From: an uncultured Lachnoclostridium sp.
Lineage (GTDB): Bacteria > Bacillota > Clostridia > Lachnospirales > Lachnospiraceae
Direction: 5' to 3'
DNA: 64,000 nt
Assembly: GCA_946415315.1 (NCBI GenBank)
Contig: CAMKRZ010000003.1
Coordinates: 1 to 64,000 of the forward strand
The notes under the pieces are model-generated. The model did not search any database, was not told where the DNA came from, and worked only from the letters and a program-made list of their open reading frames with translations. Positions 17,596 to 26,297 of the stretch are shown piece after piece. The position numbers and the translations under genes are program-made. Positions within the stretch are counted from its first letter, which is position 1; each line of letters opens with the position of its first letter.

Positions 17596-17624
17596 TTGAA
17601 TCCGTGAACGGATAATGATACAAT
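17596..17624 (+). promoter_or_regulatory. Promoter of the radical-SAM / rng operon
   Basis: TTGAAT at 17596-17601 and TACAAT at 17619-17624 with a 17-bp spacer. Its -35 box lies 9 bp from the -35 box of the divergent promoter. Confidence 0.65.
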
Positions 17625-17661
17625 CAGTACCGATAACGAACCGAAGGGAGAGTGTGCCTGT

Positions 17662-19542
17662 ATGAGCAATAAACTGGCTCTGAGTGACGACATTTTACTA
17701 CGTGTAGAGAAACCGGCGAGATATATCGGCGGTGAGATCAACATGGTTGTAAAAGACCCGGCAGCCGTGGATATCCGGTTCGCTATGTGTTTTCCGGACG
17801 TTTATGAAGTAGGAATGTCACATCTCGGGATCCAGATTCTGTATGACATGTTTAACAGAAGGTCCGACACCTACTGTGAGCGCGTATATTCGCCGTGGAC
17901 GGATCTTGACAAGATCATGAGAGAGGAGCACATTCCGCTTTTTACACTGGAGACGCAGTCGCCCGTGAAGGAATTTGATTTTCTGGGAATCACTCTTCAG
18001 TACGAAATGTGTTATACCAATGTCCTTCAGGTTCTGGACCTTTCGGGAATTCCGCTTCACTCGGAAGATCGCACGGAGGACGATCCGATCGTGATCGGAG
18101 GCGGTCCCTGTTCCTACAATCCGGAACCGATCGCGGACTTCTTTGATTTCTTCTACATCGGGGAAGGCGAAACTGCTTACGATGAAATTCTCGATCTCTA
18201 TAAGGAAAATCGTGCAGCAGGCGGAACGAGGCGCGATTTCCTTCGCAAAGTTTCACATATTGAAGGCATGTATGTTCCGAGTCTGTACCGTGTTGAATAC
18301 CATGAGGACGGTACGATCCGCTCCTTTACACCGATTGCCGACGACGTTCCCGCAAGGATCCGCAAGCAGGTCGTGAGAGACCTTGACAACTGCGTCTATC
18401 CTGAGAAACAGTTGTTGCCGTTCCTGCGCGTTATTCAGGACCGTGTTGTTTTGGAACTCCAGCGCGGTTGTACCAGAGGCTGCCGTTTCTGTCAGGCCGG
18501 CATGATCTACCGTCCGAACCGTGAGCGATCCGTGGAACATCTCCGCAACATCGCGAAATCATTACTGGACACTTCCGGCCAGGATGAGATGAACCTGAGT
18601 TCGCTGAGCTCGAGCGATTTTTCGGGTCTTCAGGAACTGGTATATGCCATGATCGACGAGTGCAGGGAACGGCACGTCAACCTGTCGCTTCCTTCGCTGC
18701 GGATTGACTCCTTTGCCGTCGATGTCATGAAGAAGGTGCAGGATGTCAACAAGAGCAGCATCACATTTGCCCCGGAAGCCGGAACGCAGCGCATGCGAAA
18801 CGTCATCAACAAGGGTCTGACTGACGAAGATATCCTTTCCGGTGCTGCCAAGGCATTTGCCGCAGGCTGGAACAAAGTCAAGCTGTACTTTATGCTCGGA
18901 CTTCCGACAGAGCAGGATGACGATGTGAAAGGCATCGCACAACTCGGCAACGCAATCGCCGCTGAGTATTACAAAATCCCGAAGGAAGCTCGTCACGGCC
19001 GTGTAAACGTGACCATCAGCACATCGTACTTTATCGCAAAACCGTTCACACCGTTCCAGTGGATGCCGATGATCTCAAAAGAGCAGTTTCTGCAAAACCA
19101 GCGTCTGTTGAAAACTACCGTGAACGAACAGCTCAACGCGAAAAGCCTCGAATATCACTGGCACGACGCAGAGACGAGCGAGATGGAGGGCATTTTTGCA
19201 CGAGGAGACCGCAGGATAGCTCCCGCGATTGAAGAAGCGTACCGTAAGGGATGCATCTACGACGCCTGGGTGGAGCATTTTCATTATGACATCTGGAAGG
19301 AAGTTCTCGATCGCCACGGAATCACCGTTGAGTTTTACAACCTGCGCGAGCGCCCGAAGAATGAGATACTTCCGTGGGATCATATTGATATCGGAGTGTC
19401 CCGCAATTTCCTGTACCGTGAATACGAGAAGGCGCAGCGCGAGGAGATCACGCCGAACTGTATGAAACAATGTTCCGGATGCGGCGCGGCCTCTTACGGA
19501 TGCGGAATCTGCGTGCAAAAGAGAGAGACAAGTCAGTCATAA
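17662..19542 (+). CDS. TIGR03960-family B12-binding-like radical SAM protein
   Basis: 626 residues, start at 17662 behind GGGAGAG. The N-terminal half resembles a cobalamin-binding-like fold (FPDVYEVGMSHLG; GGGPCSYNPEPI), and the radical-SAM core contains the cluster motif CTRGCRFCQ (about residues 271-279). The C-terminus carries an extra cysteine group (CMKQCSGCGAASYGCGIC) that could hold a second metal centre. In Clostridia this gene is normally followed by a DUF2344 partner and rng, as here. The reaction is not known; RNA or ribosome modification is often suspected because of the neighbours. Confidence 0.92.
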   Translation: MSNKLALSDDILLRVEKPARYIGGEINMVVKDPAAVDIRFAMCFPDVYEVGMSHLGIQILYDMFNRRSDTYCERVYSPWTDLDKIMREEHIPLFTLETQSPVKEFDFLGITLQYEMCYTNVLQVLDLSGIPLHSEDRTEDDPIVIGGGPCSYNPEPIADFFDFFYIGEGETAYDEILDLYKENRAAGGTRRDFLRKVSHIEGMYVPSLYRVEYHEDGTIRSFTPIADDVPARIRKQVVRDLDNCVYPEKQLLPFLRVIQDRVVLELQRGCTRGCRFCQAGMIYRPNRERSVEHLRNIAKSLLDTSGQDEMNLSSLSSSDFSGLQELVYAMIDECRERHVNLSLPSLRIDSFAVDVMKKVQDVNKSSITFAPEAGTQRMRNVINKGLTDEDILSGAAKAFAAGWNKVKLYFMLGLPTEQDDDVKGIAQLGNAIAAEYYKIPKEARHGRVNVTISTSYFIAKPFTPFQWMPMISKEQFLQNQRLLKTTVNEQLNAKSLEYHWHDAETSEMEGIFARGDRRIAPAIEEAYRKGCIYDAWVEHFHYDIWKEVLDRHGITVEFYNLRERPKNEILPWDHIDIGVSRNFLYREYEKAQREEITPNCMKQCSGCGAASYGCGICVQKRETSQS

Positions 19543-19595
19543 AAAAGTTGTTTGGTCATTTGCCTCGATCATCAACACTATCTGGAGTCATTTAC

Positions 19596-20417
19596 ATGAA
19601 TATACGAGTTTGTTTTTCCAAATATGACCGTCTCCGTTTCCTGGGACATCTCGATGTCATGCGGTATTTTCAGCATGCGATTGCCAGAAGCGGAATACCG
19701 ATCGCATACAGTCAGGGATTTCATCCCCACATGATCATGAGTTTCGCACAGCCGCTTGCTCTCTCAATGACGAGCGACGGAGAGTATTTCGATTGTGAAT
19801 TGTCCGCTTCGGAAATCTCGGAGCAGGACATTTGCGAGAGCCTGCAAAATACGATGTGCGACGGATTTTTCATCCGCTCCGTTACCGCGCTTCCGGAACG
19901 GGAACCGAACACGCGCAAACAGACCGGCATGTCGCAGATTGCCGGCGCCATGTATCTCTGCGAACCGCTGCCGGGATGCGAGGCAACGCTTCTTGACGCG
20001 ATCACAAAGTTTGCGGAATGTGACTCGTTCTGCATTGAAAAAAAAGCGAAAAACGGCACCCGCACAGTGGATGTGAGAGCCGGGATTCATGCGATCGGCG
20101 TTGCCTCGTCCGACAGTGACGGAGCGCTTCAGTATCTCGTTGACGATCATATCTTCGACACTCCTTCGGATCTTGTATCTGGATGGGGACGCGAGCGTAG
20201 TGAACATGCCTTCCACAGCGAGTACACTCCCCGTTTTCTGATTGCGGTGGATGCGGGCAGTGAAAATAACATTTCAGTGGAGCTAATCGCGTCTTCTCTT
20301 CGCCAGATTGCTTCCCAATTGACCGGAACAACACTTCCGGAGCGATGCATGTCTTCCCATCGTATGGAACTGTATCGAATAAGCGAAGGGCATATGATCT
20401 CCCTTTCGAAGGTCTGA
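19596..20417 (+). CDS. TIGR03936-family (DUF2344) radical-SAM-associated protein
   Basis: The start at 19596 (MNIRVCFSKYDRLRF) is 8 nt after GGAG at 19584-19587; frames extending upstream overlap the previous gene without a ribosome binding site. 273 residues containing FLGHLDVMRYFQ and the block SQGFHPH, the hallmarks of the family. It lies 53 nt after its radical-SAM partner and 24 nt before rng. In some bacteria the two domains are fused, supporting joint action. Function unknown. Confidence 0.9.
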   Translation: MNIRVCFSKYDRLRFLGHLDVMRYFQHAIARSGIPIAYSQGFHPHMIMSFAQPLALSMTSDGEYFDCELSASEISEQDICESLQNTMCDGFFIRSVTALPEREPNTRKQTGMSQIAGAMYLCEPLPGCEATLLDAITKFAECDSFCIEKKAKNGTRTVDVRAGIHAIGVASSDSDGALQYLVDDHIFDTPSDLVSGWGRERSEHAFHSEYTPRFLIAVDAGSENNISVELIASSLRQIASQLTGTTLPERCMSSHRMELYRISEGHMISLSKV

Positions 20418-20441
20418 ACGAATAAAAAGCAGGAGTTTTTC

Positions 20442-21629
20442 GTGGATATCAGAATCATTTACAAAAAGGAAAATGCCGTTGTCAGCGCAGGGATCAGGGA
20501 CAACCGTCTGACCGATATCCGGATCACCGGCCCCGAAGGGGATATGACGCCCGGCGATATCTACGTCGGACGGATCGAATCCGTAGTAGATGGAATACAC
20601 GGTGCATTTGTTTCAATCGGGCGTGATCGAAATTGCTTTCTGAAACTGGACCGTGCCGAGTATCCTGTTGCATCTCCGTTTCATTCCGACGGAAAGCTGC
20701 ATGCCGGTGACACGGTTTTGGTTCAGGTAGAACGAGACGAAGGCCGGAACAAACCGGCCACAGTGGTGACGGATTTCTCTCTGACAGGTATTCATCTGGT
20801 CTTGATACGCGGCAAAAGAGAAGTAAGAGTTTCCTCTAAGATCGAAGACAATGCCTGGAAAACTACGATGCGGCCAATCGCATACAGCTGGATAGACGAT
20901 GATTACGCGATCATGCTTCGCACAAACTCGTATCGCGTCGACATCGATACGATCAAAGCAGAATATGACGTGCTAGTCGGAATCTACCGATCACTGCTTG
21001 TAAGCGGACAGACCCGTGCCGTCGGAAGTCGTCTGTTCAGCGGACTTCCCGATTATCTCTGTGATCTTCGGGACTCCGGCATGGATACACTCGACCGTAT
21101 TCTGACGGAGGATGAAGATATTTACCGTGAAGTCATGGATTTTGCGGGCAAATTCCGTCAGGATTGTGTTTCCGGGATTGAATTGCGCGACAAATCGGTA
21201 TATCCGCTGGAAGCCGAGTTCAATATGAAAGCCCGGATCGGAGAGCTGACTTCACGAAGAGTCTGGCTCCGAAGCGGGGCATATCTGGTCATTGACAATA
21301 CAGAAGCCATGACCGTCATCGATGTTAACACAGGCAAAGCGTCAGCTTCTAAGGCGTGTTCCTCGGGTTTCCTTCAGTGCAACCTCGAGGCAGCTGCCGA
21401 GATTGCATACCAGATCCGCCTGCGTAACCTCTCGGGCATCATCATCGTTGATTTCATCGATATGGACAGTGAGGAAGACCGGAGAACGCTGATGCACAAA
21501 TTGAAGGAGCTGGTGGAACCGGATCCGGTGCGAACGCGCGTCGTAGACATGACAAAACTGAACCTTGTTGAGATCACGAGGATGAAGAAACATCGTCCGC
21601 TCGAAGAAGACATCCGAAAGTACTTCTGA
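20442..21629 (+). CDS. rng: Ribonuclease G/E family protein, short form
   Basis: Endoribonuclease family involved in rRNA maturation and mRNA decay. Starts at GTG 20442, 6 nt after AGGAG. The 395-residue product has the N-terminal S1 domain (about 35-115; GDIYVGRIESVVDGIHGAFVSIG-like block) and the catalytic DNase-I-like region with metal-binding aspartates in VIDVNTGKAS (about 288-297) and VDFIDMDSEEDR (about 335-346). It stops just after MTKLNLVEIT and therefore lacks the CPxC zinc-link and the small C-terminal domain found in E. coli RNase G (489 residues). Whether oligomerisation still occurs is unclear. Confidence 0.9.
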   Translation: MDIRIIYKKENAVVSAGIRDNRLTDIRITGPEGDMTPGDIYVGRIESVVDGIHGAFVSIGRDRNCFLKLDRAEYPVASPFHSDGKLHAGDTVLVQVERDEGRNKPATVVTDFSLTGIHLVLIRGKREVRVSSKIEDNAWKTTMRPIAYSWIDDDYAIMLRTNSYRVDIDTIKAEYDVLVGIYRSLLVSGQTRAVGSRLFSGLPDYLCDLRDSGMDTLDRILTEDEDIYREVMDFAGKFRQDCVSGIELRDKSVYPLEAEFNMKARIGELTSRRVWLRSGAYLVIDNTEAMTVIDVNTGKASASKACSSGFLQCNLEAAAEIAYQIRLRNLSGIIIVDFIDMDSEEDRRTLMHKLKELVEPDPVRTRVVDMTKLNLVEITRMKKHRPLEEDIRKYF

Positions 21630-21733
21630 TCCGCGGTTTCGCTGCATTTTCCAATATGTCGGCTCGTTCAAACATGGTTTCAGCGAAAAATTTCTGAATT
21701 TTCAAAAATCTTTATTCTTTTCGGAAAATATCA

Positions 21734-21762
21734 TTGACACGGCCTGCAGGTTATGCTATATT
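21734..21762 (+). promoter_or_regulatory. Promoter of the rplU operon
   Basis: TTGACA at 21734-21739, 17-bp spacer, and extended -10 TGCTATATT ending at 21762. Confidence 0.8.
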
Positions 21763-21768
21763 GTTCTA

Positions 21769-21847
21769 GTGTGCCGCACAGTAAGGTATAAGTATGCCCA
21801 TTTACGTCAGGGCATCGCCGAAACTGGCGAGTAATGATAATGGAGGT
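21769..21847 (+). promoter_or_regulatory. Ribosomal protein L21 leader
   Basis: Structured 5' leader before rplU. Two hairpins are visible: 21795-21799 with 21810-21814, and CGCC-GAAACT-GGCG at 21816-21829, followed by GAGTAATGA and the ribosome binding site GGAGGT at 21842-21847. The sequence around the second hairpin matches my recollection of the Firmicute L21 leader, believed to give autogenous control by L21. Confidence 0.75.
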
Positions 21848-21854
21848 ACCCTGT

Positions 21855-22163
21855 ATGTACGCAATTATTGCAACCGGTGGTAAACAGTACAAGGTAGCGG
21901 AAGGCGATATCATTAGAGTCGAAAAGCTCGGCGCCGCTGAGGGCGAGAGCTATGTATTTGACCAGGTTCTTGCCGTGAACAACGGAGATTTGATCGTCGG
22001 AACGCCTGTGGTTTCCGGTGCCAGTGTGTCTGCAACCGTTCTCGGCGAGGGAAAAGCTAAGAAGGTTATTGTTTACAGATACAAGAGAAAGAGCGGATAT
22101 CACAAGAAGAACGGTCACAGACAGCCGTTCACGCAGGTTAAGATTGACGCCATCAACATGTAA
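21855..22163 (+). CDS. rplU: 50S ribosomal protein L21
   Basis: Large-subunit protein binding 23S rRNA. The start at 21855 (MYAIIATGGKQYKV) is 7 nt after GGAGGT; the earlier in-frame ATG at 21834 lies in the leader. 102 residues, typical length, with the C-terminal block YKRKSGYHKKNGHRQPFT expected of L21. First gene of rplU-prp-rpmA. Confidence 0.98.
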   Translation: MYAIIATGGKQYKVAEGDIIRVEKLGAAEGESYVFDQVLAVNNGDLIVGTPVVSGASVSATVLGEGKAKKVIVYRYKRKSGYHKKNGHRQPFTQVKIDAINM

Positions 22164-22195
22164 GTTTACGGTTTTCTCTTAAGAGGAATTCAGCC

Positions 22196-22513
22196 ATGAT
22201 TACTGTGGTATTTTACATGAGAGACGGCAGATACTGCGGGTTTCACTGCAGCGGTCATGCGGGTTTTGCCGATAAGGGCAAAGACATCGTATGCGCCGGA
22301 GTTTCCGCATTGGTGATCAACTGTGCAAACTCCATTGATAGGCTGACAAAGGATCGCGCAGATATCGAACATGCGTCTGACGGAAGCGTGTTTTGTATGG
22401 TAAAGCAGCCGGTCAGCGCAGAGAGTGAGCTTCTGCTTCGTTCACTGCGGATGGGGCTCGTCGGTATTTACGAAAAATATCGTAAATACATCAGAATTGT
22501 TGATGAAGAGTAG
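22196..22513 (+). CDS. prp: Ribosomal-processing cysteine protease Prp
   Basis: Cleaves the N-terminal extension of L27. 105 residues, start at 22196 behind AGAGGAA. The catalytic pair is visible in GHAGFADKGKDIVCAGVSAL: the His of GHAG and the Cys of VCAGVS. Placed between rplU and rpmA as in Firmicutes and Fusobacteria. Its substrate site is intact in the next gene. Confidence 0.95.
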   Translation: MITVVFYMRDGRYCGFHCSGHAGFADKGKDIVCAGVSALVINCANSIDRLTKDRADIEHASDGSVFCMVKQPVSAESELLLRSLRMGLVGIYEKYRKYIRIVDEE

Positions 22514-22538
22514 TTTTTCAGTCAGGAGGTAAACGATC

Positions 22539-22823
22539 ATGTTGAAGATGAACCTTCAGTTATTCGCTCATAAGAAGGGTGTCGGTTCGACCAAGAACGG
22601 CAGAGATTCCGAGTCCAAGCGTCTCGGTGCCAAGAGAGCCGACGGTCAGTTCGTCAAGGCCGGCAACATCCTTTTCAAGCAGCGCGGGACGAAAATTCAT
22701 CCCGGCGTTAATGTGGGACGTGGCGGAGATGACACGCTTTTCGCTTTGGTTGACGGAACGCTTCGTTTCGAGACAAAGTCGGGCGGAAAGAAACAAGCCA
22801 GTGTATATCCCGTTGCCGAATAA
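22539..22823 (+). CDS. rpmA: 50S ribosomal protein L27 with cleavable N-terminus
   Basis: 94 residues, start at 22539, 8 nt after AGGAGGT. The N-terminus [16 protein letters not shown] has the extension typical of Firmicutes; Prp is expected to cut after Phe9 to expose AHKKG, which reaches the peptidyl-transferase centre. The rest, including [20 protein letters not shown], is standard L27. A terminator follows at 22841. Confidence 0.98.
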   Translation: MLKMNLQLFAHKKGVGSTKNGRDSESKRLGAKRADGQFVKAGNILFKQRGTKIHPGVNVGRGGDDTLFALVDGTLRFETKSGGKKQASVYPVAE

Positions 22824-22840
22824 TTGGAATGATTACACAG

Positions 22841-22873
22841 TCCCGTTCCCGCGTCAGTAGGAACGGGATTTTT
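22841..22873 (+). terminator. Terminator after rpmA
   Basis: A perfect 9-bp stem (22841-22849 with 22860-22868) followed by five T. It separates the ribosomal genes from obgE, perhaps with partial readthrough because obgE starts 19 nt later. Confidence 0.85.
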
Positions 22874-22891
22874 CTTCTGTTTGGAGGTTGT

Positions 22892-24187
22892 ATGTTTGCA
22901 GATACAGCTAAAATTTTTATTCGATCCGGAAACGGCGGCGACGGTCATGTAGGATTTCGCCGTGAAAAGTTTGTCGCGGCAGGCGGACCGAACGGCGGGG
23001 ACGGCGGACGCGGCGGAGATTTGATCTTTGAGGTGGACGAGGGCTTGAATACCCTTAATGATTTCCGCTACATTCACAAATACTGCGCCCAGAACGGTGA
23101 AAACGGCGGAAACAACCGTTGCAACGGTTCTGACGGTGAGGACCTTGTCATCAAAGTTCCGGAAGGCACTGTGATCAAAGAGGCAGAGACTGGAAAAGTG
23201 ATTGCCGATATGTCGCATGAAAATCGTCGGGTGATCGTTCTTAAGGGAGGCCGCGGCGGCAAAGGAAACATGCACTATGCGACTCCTACGATGCAGGTTC
23301 CGAAGTATGCTCAGCCCGGTCAGAAGGGCAAGGAGCTCAACGTTATTCTGGAACTCAAAGTCATTGCGGATGTCGGGCTTGTCGGATTTCCGAACGTCGG
23401 TAAATCCACGTTTCTTTCGCGTGTATCCAACGCAAGGCCCAAGATCGCAGATTATCATTTTACGACACTGAATCCCAACCTGGGCGTGGTAGCCCTGGAA
23501 GGCACCGACGGGTTTGTCATTGCGGACATTCCGGGCTTGATCGAAGGCGCTTCGGAAGGAGTTGGCCTGGGTCATGAGTTCCTGAAGCATGTGGAACGAT
23601 GCAAAGTCATTCTTCACATTGTTGATGCAGCTTCCATAGAGGGCAGAGATCCGGTTGAAGATATCCGCCTGATCAATTCGGAATTGCGCAAATACAGCGA
23701 AGTACTGGCTTCTAAGCCGCAGATCATCGCTGCGAACAAGATGGACGCTCTGAGTGAAGAGGATCAGCAGGCAGTTCTTGAGGAAATCCGAGACGGCATT
23801 CGTGAAGACATGCCGGGCACACAGGTGATCCCGATCTCCGCCGTCAGCGGTTACGGAGTCAAAGAGGCTTTGTACGTGCTTTGGAATATGCTCGGTACCT
23901 GCGTGGAAGAGCCGATCATGTTTGAGCAGGAGTACTTCCCTGAGGCTGCTGACATCGCGGATGAACCGTACACCGTTGAGTACAGTACCGAGGACAGCGT
24001 TTATGTCGTGGAAGGTCCTCGCATCGAGCGCATGCTCGGATACACCAACCTGGATTCCGAAAAAGGGTTTGAATTCTTCCAGAATTTTCTGAAAACAAAC
24101 GGAATTCTCGAAAAGCTCGAGGAACTCGGCATTCAGGACGGCGATACCGTGCGCATGTACGGACTGCAGTTTGATTACTATAAATGA
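22892..24187 (+). CDS. obgE: GTPase Obg
   Basis: Essential ribosome-associated GTPase acting in 50S assembly and stress response. The start at 22892 (MFADTAKIFIRSGNGGDG) follows GGAGG with a short 4-nt spacing; an in-frame ATG at 22829 lies upstream of the terminator and is rejected. The 431-residue product has the glycine-rich OBG fold (1-158), the GTPase domain with GFPNVGKST, DIPGLIEGA and NKMD, and the C-terminal OCT domain (about 345-425). Complete and typical. Confidence 0.97.
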   Translation: MFADTAKIFIRSGNGGDGHVGFRREKFVAAGGPNGGDGGRGGDLIFEVDEGLNTLNDFRYIHKYCAQNGENGGNNRCNGSDGEDLVIKVPEGTVIKEAETGKVIADMSHENRRVIVLKGGRGGKGNMHYATPTMQVPKYAQPGQKGKELNVILELKVIADVGLVGFPNVGKSTFLSRVSNARPKIADYHFTTLNPNLGVVALEGTDGFVIADIPGLIEGASEGVGLGHEFLKHVERCKVILHIVDAASIEGRDPVEDIRLINSELRKYSEVLASKPQIIAANKMDALSEEDQQAVLEEIRDGIREDMPGTQVIPISAVSGYGVKEALYVLWNMLGTCVEEPIMFEQEYFPEAADIADEPYTVEYSTEDSVYVVEGPRIERMLGYTNLDSEKGFEFFQNFLKTNGILEKLEELGIQDGDTVRMYGLQFDYYK

Positions 24188-24231
24188 TGACAGATTACAG
24201 GAAATAGTGTAGTATATTACAGGAGGTGTCC

Positions 24232-24519
24232 ATGACCACCAAACAAAGAGCCTTTTTGAAAGGTCTCGCAATGAACATCGATCCGGCATTCCGCATCGGC
24301 AAATCCAGCATCACGCCGGAATTCTGCGAAGGAATCCGTGAAATCCTGGAGGCAAGAGAACTGATCAAAGTTGCTGTTCTGAACAACTGTGCCGACGATC
24401 CCACCGAACTCGCAAGACTTCTGTCTGAGCGGACGGGATCCGAGATCGTCCAGGTGATCGGCAAGCGGATTGTACTTTATCGCGAATCGAAGACACAGAA
24501 GAAGATTATTCTGCCGTAA
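24232..24519 (+). CDS. yhbY: CRM-domain RNA-binding protein YhbY
   Basis: Small protein (95 residues) associated with pre-50S ribosomal particles. The start at 24232 follows AGGAGG at 24221-24226. The CRM signature is visible as LKGLAMNIDPAFRIGKSSIT and the C-terminal GSEIVQVIGKRIVLYR. Between obgE and nadD, its usual place in Clostridia. Confidence 0.95.
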   Translation: MTTKQRAFLKGLAMNIDPAFRIGKSSITPEFCEGIREILEARELIKVAVLNNCADDPTELARLLSERTGSEIVQVIGKRIVLYRESKTQKKIILP

Positions 24520-24548
24520 ATACAAGATACAACAAGCAGGAGAGCAGT

Positions 24549-25796
24549 ATGAAAAAAGTCGGTATTCTCGGCGGCACGTTTGATCCGATACACAAAGGTC
24601 ATATCGGACTTGCTCTCGCAGCAAAAGAGCAGTTTAACCTCGATATGATGTGGATTATGCCGACACATATTTCGCCGCACAAGCAGATGGCGTCGGTAAC
24701 AGAAGACATCCATCGTCTGATGATGATCGAACGTTCCCTTCCGGACGACAGTATGGAGATGAACGTGATGGAATTTGCCAGAAAAGGCAAATCTTTCACG
24801 TCCGACACGCTGACCGCATTACACAGGAAGCATCCTGACGGCGAATGGTATTACATCATGGGGGAGGACTCACTTCGTGATTTTCCGAAGTGGCACGAAC
24901 CGGAAATCATAGCTTCCGTAGCCAGAATACCCGTGGCGATCCGTGAGGAAGACGAAAGCAGTTTCGCAAAGCTTTTAGAGGAGCGCAACAAACAGTATAA
25001 CAATGCATTCCTGCCGTTGAAAGCTGCCTATCAGCCTGTTTCCTCCACTATGCTGCGAGACATGTTACGCAACGGGGAATCCACGAATCTGGTTGCATCC
25101 GGAGCCCTCAGCTACATCCGCAGATTCGGACTGTACGGACTTGCGCCGACCGCGATCCGTGTCGAGACCATGCAAAAATACAGGGAACTGGTCGCGCTTC
25201 TTTCAGAAAAGCTCTCTGAGCACCGTCTGTCACACTGCATCGGAGTTGCTCATCTCGCAGCCGATTTCATGCAGGAATATGAAGAGAGACAGGGAAGCTC
25301 TGCATCACAGGACGGATTTTACGATTCCGTGCAACAGGCATTTCTCGCAGGTATTCTTCACGACTGCGCAAAATACATCCCTGTTCCCGAATACATTGCA
25401 TTCTGTGAGCAAAACAACATTTCGGTTTCCGCGAGCGAACGTGTTTCTCCGGAATTGTTGCACGCAAAAATGGGTGCATTTTTCGCAAAATACGAGTACG
25501 GAGTCAGTGACCCTGTGATACTCAAAGCCATTTTGAAACACTGTACCGGAGATGTCGACATGACTCCCCTGGAATTGTCTGTTTTCACTGCTGATTTCTG
25601 TGAACCGTTCCGGGATCATCGTCCGCTCGGGCGCACATTGCACAGCATCCGCATGATGGGATATGAGGATCTCACAAAAGCAGCATGGATGGCAACCGAT
25701 TGCACAATACAATATCTGAAAACTATGGACTGGAGCATAGATCCGAGATCGATCACATTATGGAACAGTCTGAAGAATAAAACGGAAAGGAATTGA
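24549..25796 (+). CDS. nadD: NadD-YqeK fusion: nicotinate-nucleotide adenylyltransferase with HD hydrolase domain
   Basis: 415 residues in one frame. Residues 1-200 are NadD, which adenylates nicotinate mononucleotide in NAD synthesis: GGTFDPIHKGH (about 7-17) and the C-terminal SSTMLRDML. Residues about 215-400 are a YqeK-type HD domain, the family that hydrolyses diadenosine tetraphosphate symmetrically: SHCIGVAHLA, LAGILHDCAKY (HD motif), H-K region KHCTGD and TADFCEP. In Bacillus these are two adjacent genes. No internal start signal is obvious at the junction. The gene ends 1 nt before rsfS. Confidence 0.93.
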   Translation: MKKVGILGGTFDPIHKGHIGLALAAKEQFNLDMMWIMPTHISPHKQMASVTEDIHRLMMIERSLPDDSMEMNVMEFARKGKSFTSDTLTALHRKHPDGEWYYIMGEDSLRDFPKWHEPEIIASVARIPVAIREEDESSFAKLLEERNKQYNNAFLPLKAAYQPVSSTMLRDMLRNGESTNLVASGALSYIRRFGLYGLAPTAIRVETMQKYRELVALLSEKLSEHRLSHCIGVAHLAADFMQEYEERQGSSASQDGFYDSVQQAFLAGILHDCAKYIPVPEYIAFCEQNNISVSASERVSPELLHAKMGAFFAKYEYGVSDPVILKAILKHCTGDVDMTPLELSVFTADFCEPFRDHRPLGRTLHSIRMMGYEDLTKAAWMATDCTIQYLKTMDWSIDPRSITLWNSLKNKTERN

Positions 25797-25797
25797 T

Positions 25798-26166
25798 ATG
25801 GAAGCATACACTTCGAAAGATTTGGCTATGACAGCGTTCCGTGCGCTGGAGAACAAGAAAGGATTCGACGTTAAAGTGATCGAGATCGACAAGGTATCGA
25901 CGATCGCAGATTACTTTGTCATCGCAGACGGAAGCAATCCTTCCCAGGTAGAGGCAATGGTGGATGAGGTCCAAATGCAGCTTCACAAAGCTTATGATGT
26001 AGAGCCGAAGCGTATCGAAGGAGCGCGCAACTGCGGTTGGATCCTTATGGACTACGGCGATATCGTAGTACATGTATTCTCCTCGCAGGATCGTCTGTTC
26101 TATGACCTGGAGCGCGTATGGCGCGACGGTATCACCGTGGACACCGAAGATTGGAAAGAGCAGTGA
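25798..26166 (+). CDS. rsfS: Ribosomal silencing factor RsfS
   Basis: Binds L14 on the 50S subunit and blocks joining with the 30S in slow growth. 122 residues, start at 25798 behind GGAAAGG. Family blocks are DYFVIADGSNPSQVEAM, the GWILMDYGDIVVHVF stretch (about 80-94), and the end RLFYDLERVW. Last gene of the operon; a terminator follows. Confidence 0.97.
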   Translation: MEAYTSKDLAMTAFRALENKKGFDVKVIEIDKVSTIADYFVIADGSNPSQVEAMVDEVQMQLHKAYDVEPKRIEGARNCGWILMDYGDIVVHVFSSQDRLFYDLERVWRDGITVDTEDWKEQ

Positions 26167-26224
26167 TCCTGTGATCTTACGATCACCGTATTATCACTGA
26201 AGAAAGAGCAAACAAAGAAGTTAT

Positions 26225-26267
26225 ATGCGGATGGGTCCGGTAAAAAGTCGGAACCATCCGCATTTCT
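26225..26267 (+). terminator. Terminator after rsfS
   Basis: A 10-bp perfect outer stem (26225-26234 with 26254-26263) with inner pairing, followed by a short T-rich tract. It lies between convergent rsfS and lexA. Confidence 0.75.
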
Positions 26268-26297
26268 TATCAAAAAAAAACAGTGTTGTGTATCAAG

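Noticed and set aside
21637-21688. Possible rng terminator made of TTTCGCTG and CAGCGAAA
   Set aside because: The loop would be about 36 nt and only weak T tracts follow; too poor to call.
22697-24289. 530-codon minus-strand frame opposite obgE
   Set aside because: It runs across rpmA and obgE, both clearly identified on the plus strand, and shows no domain.
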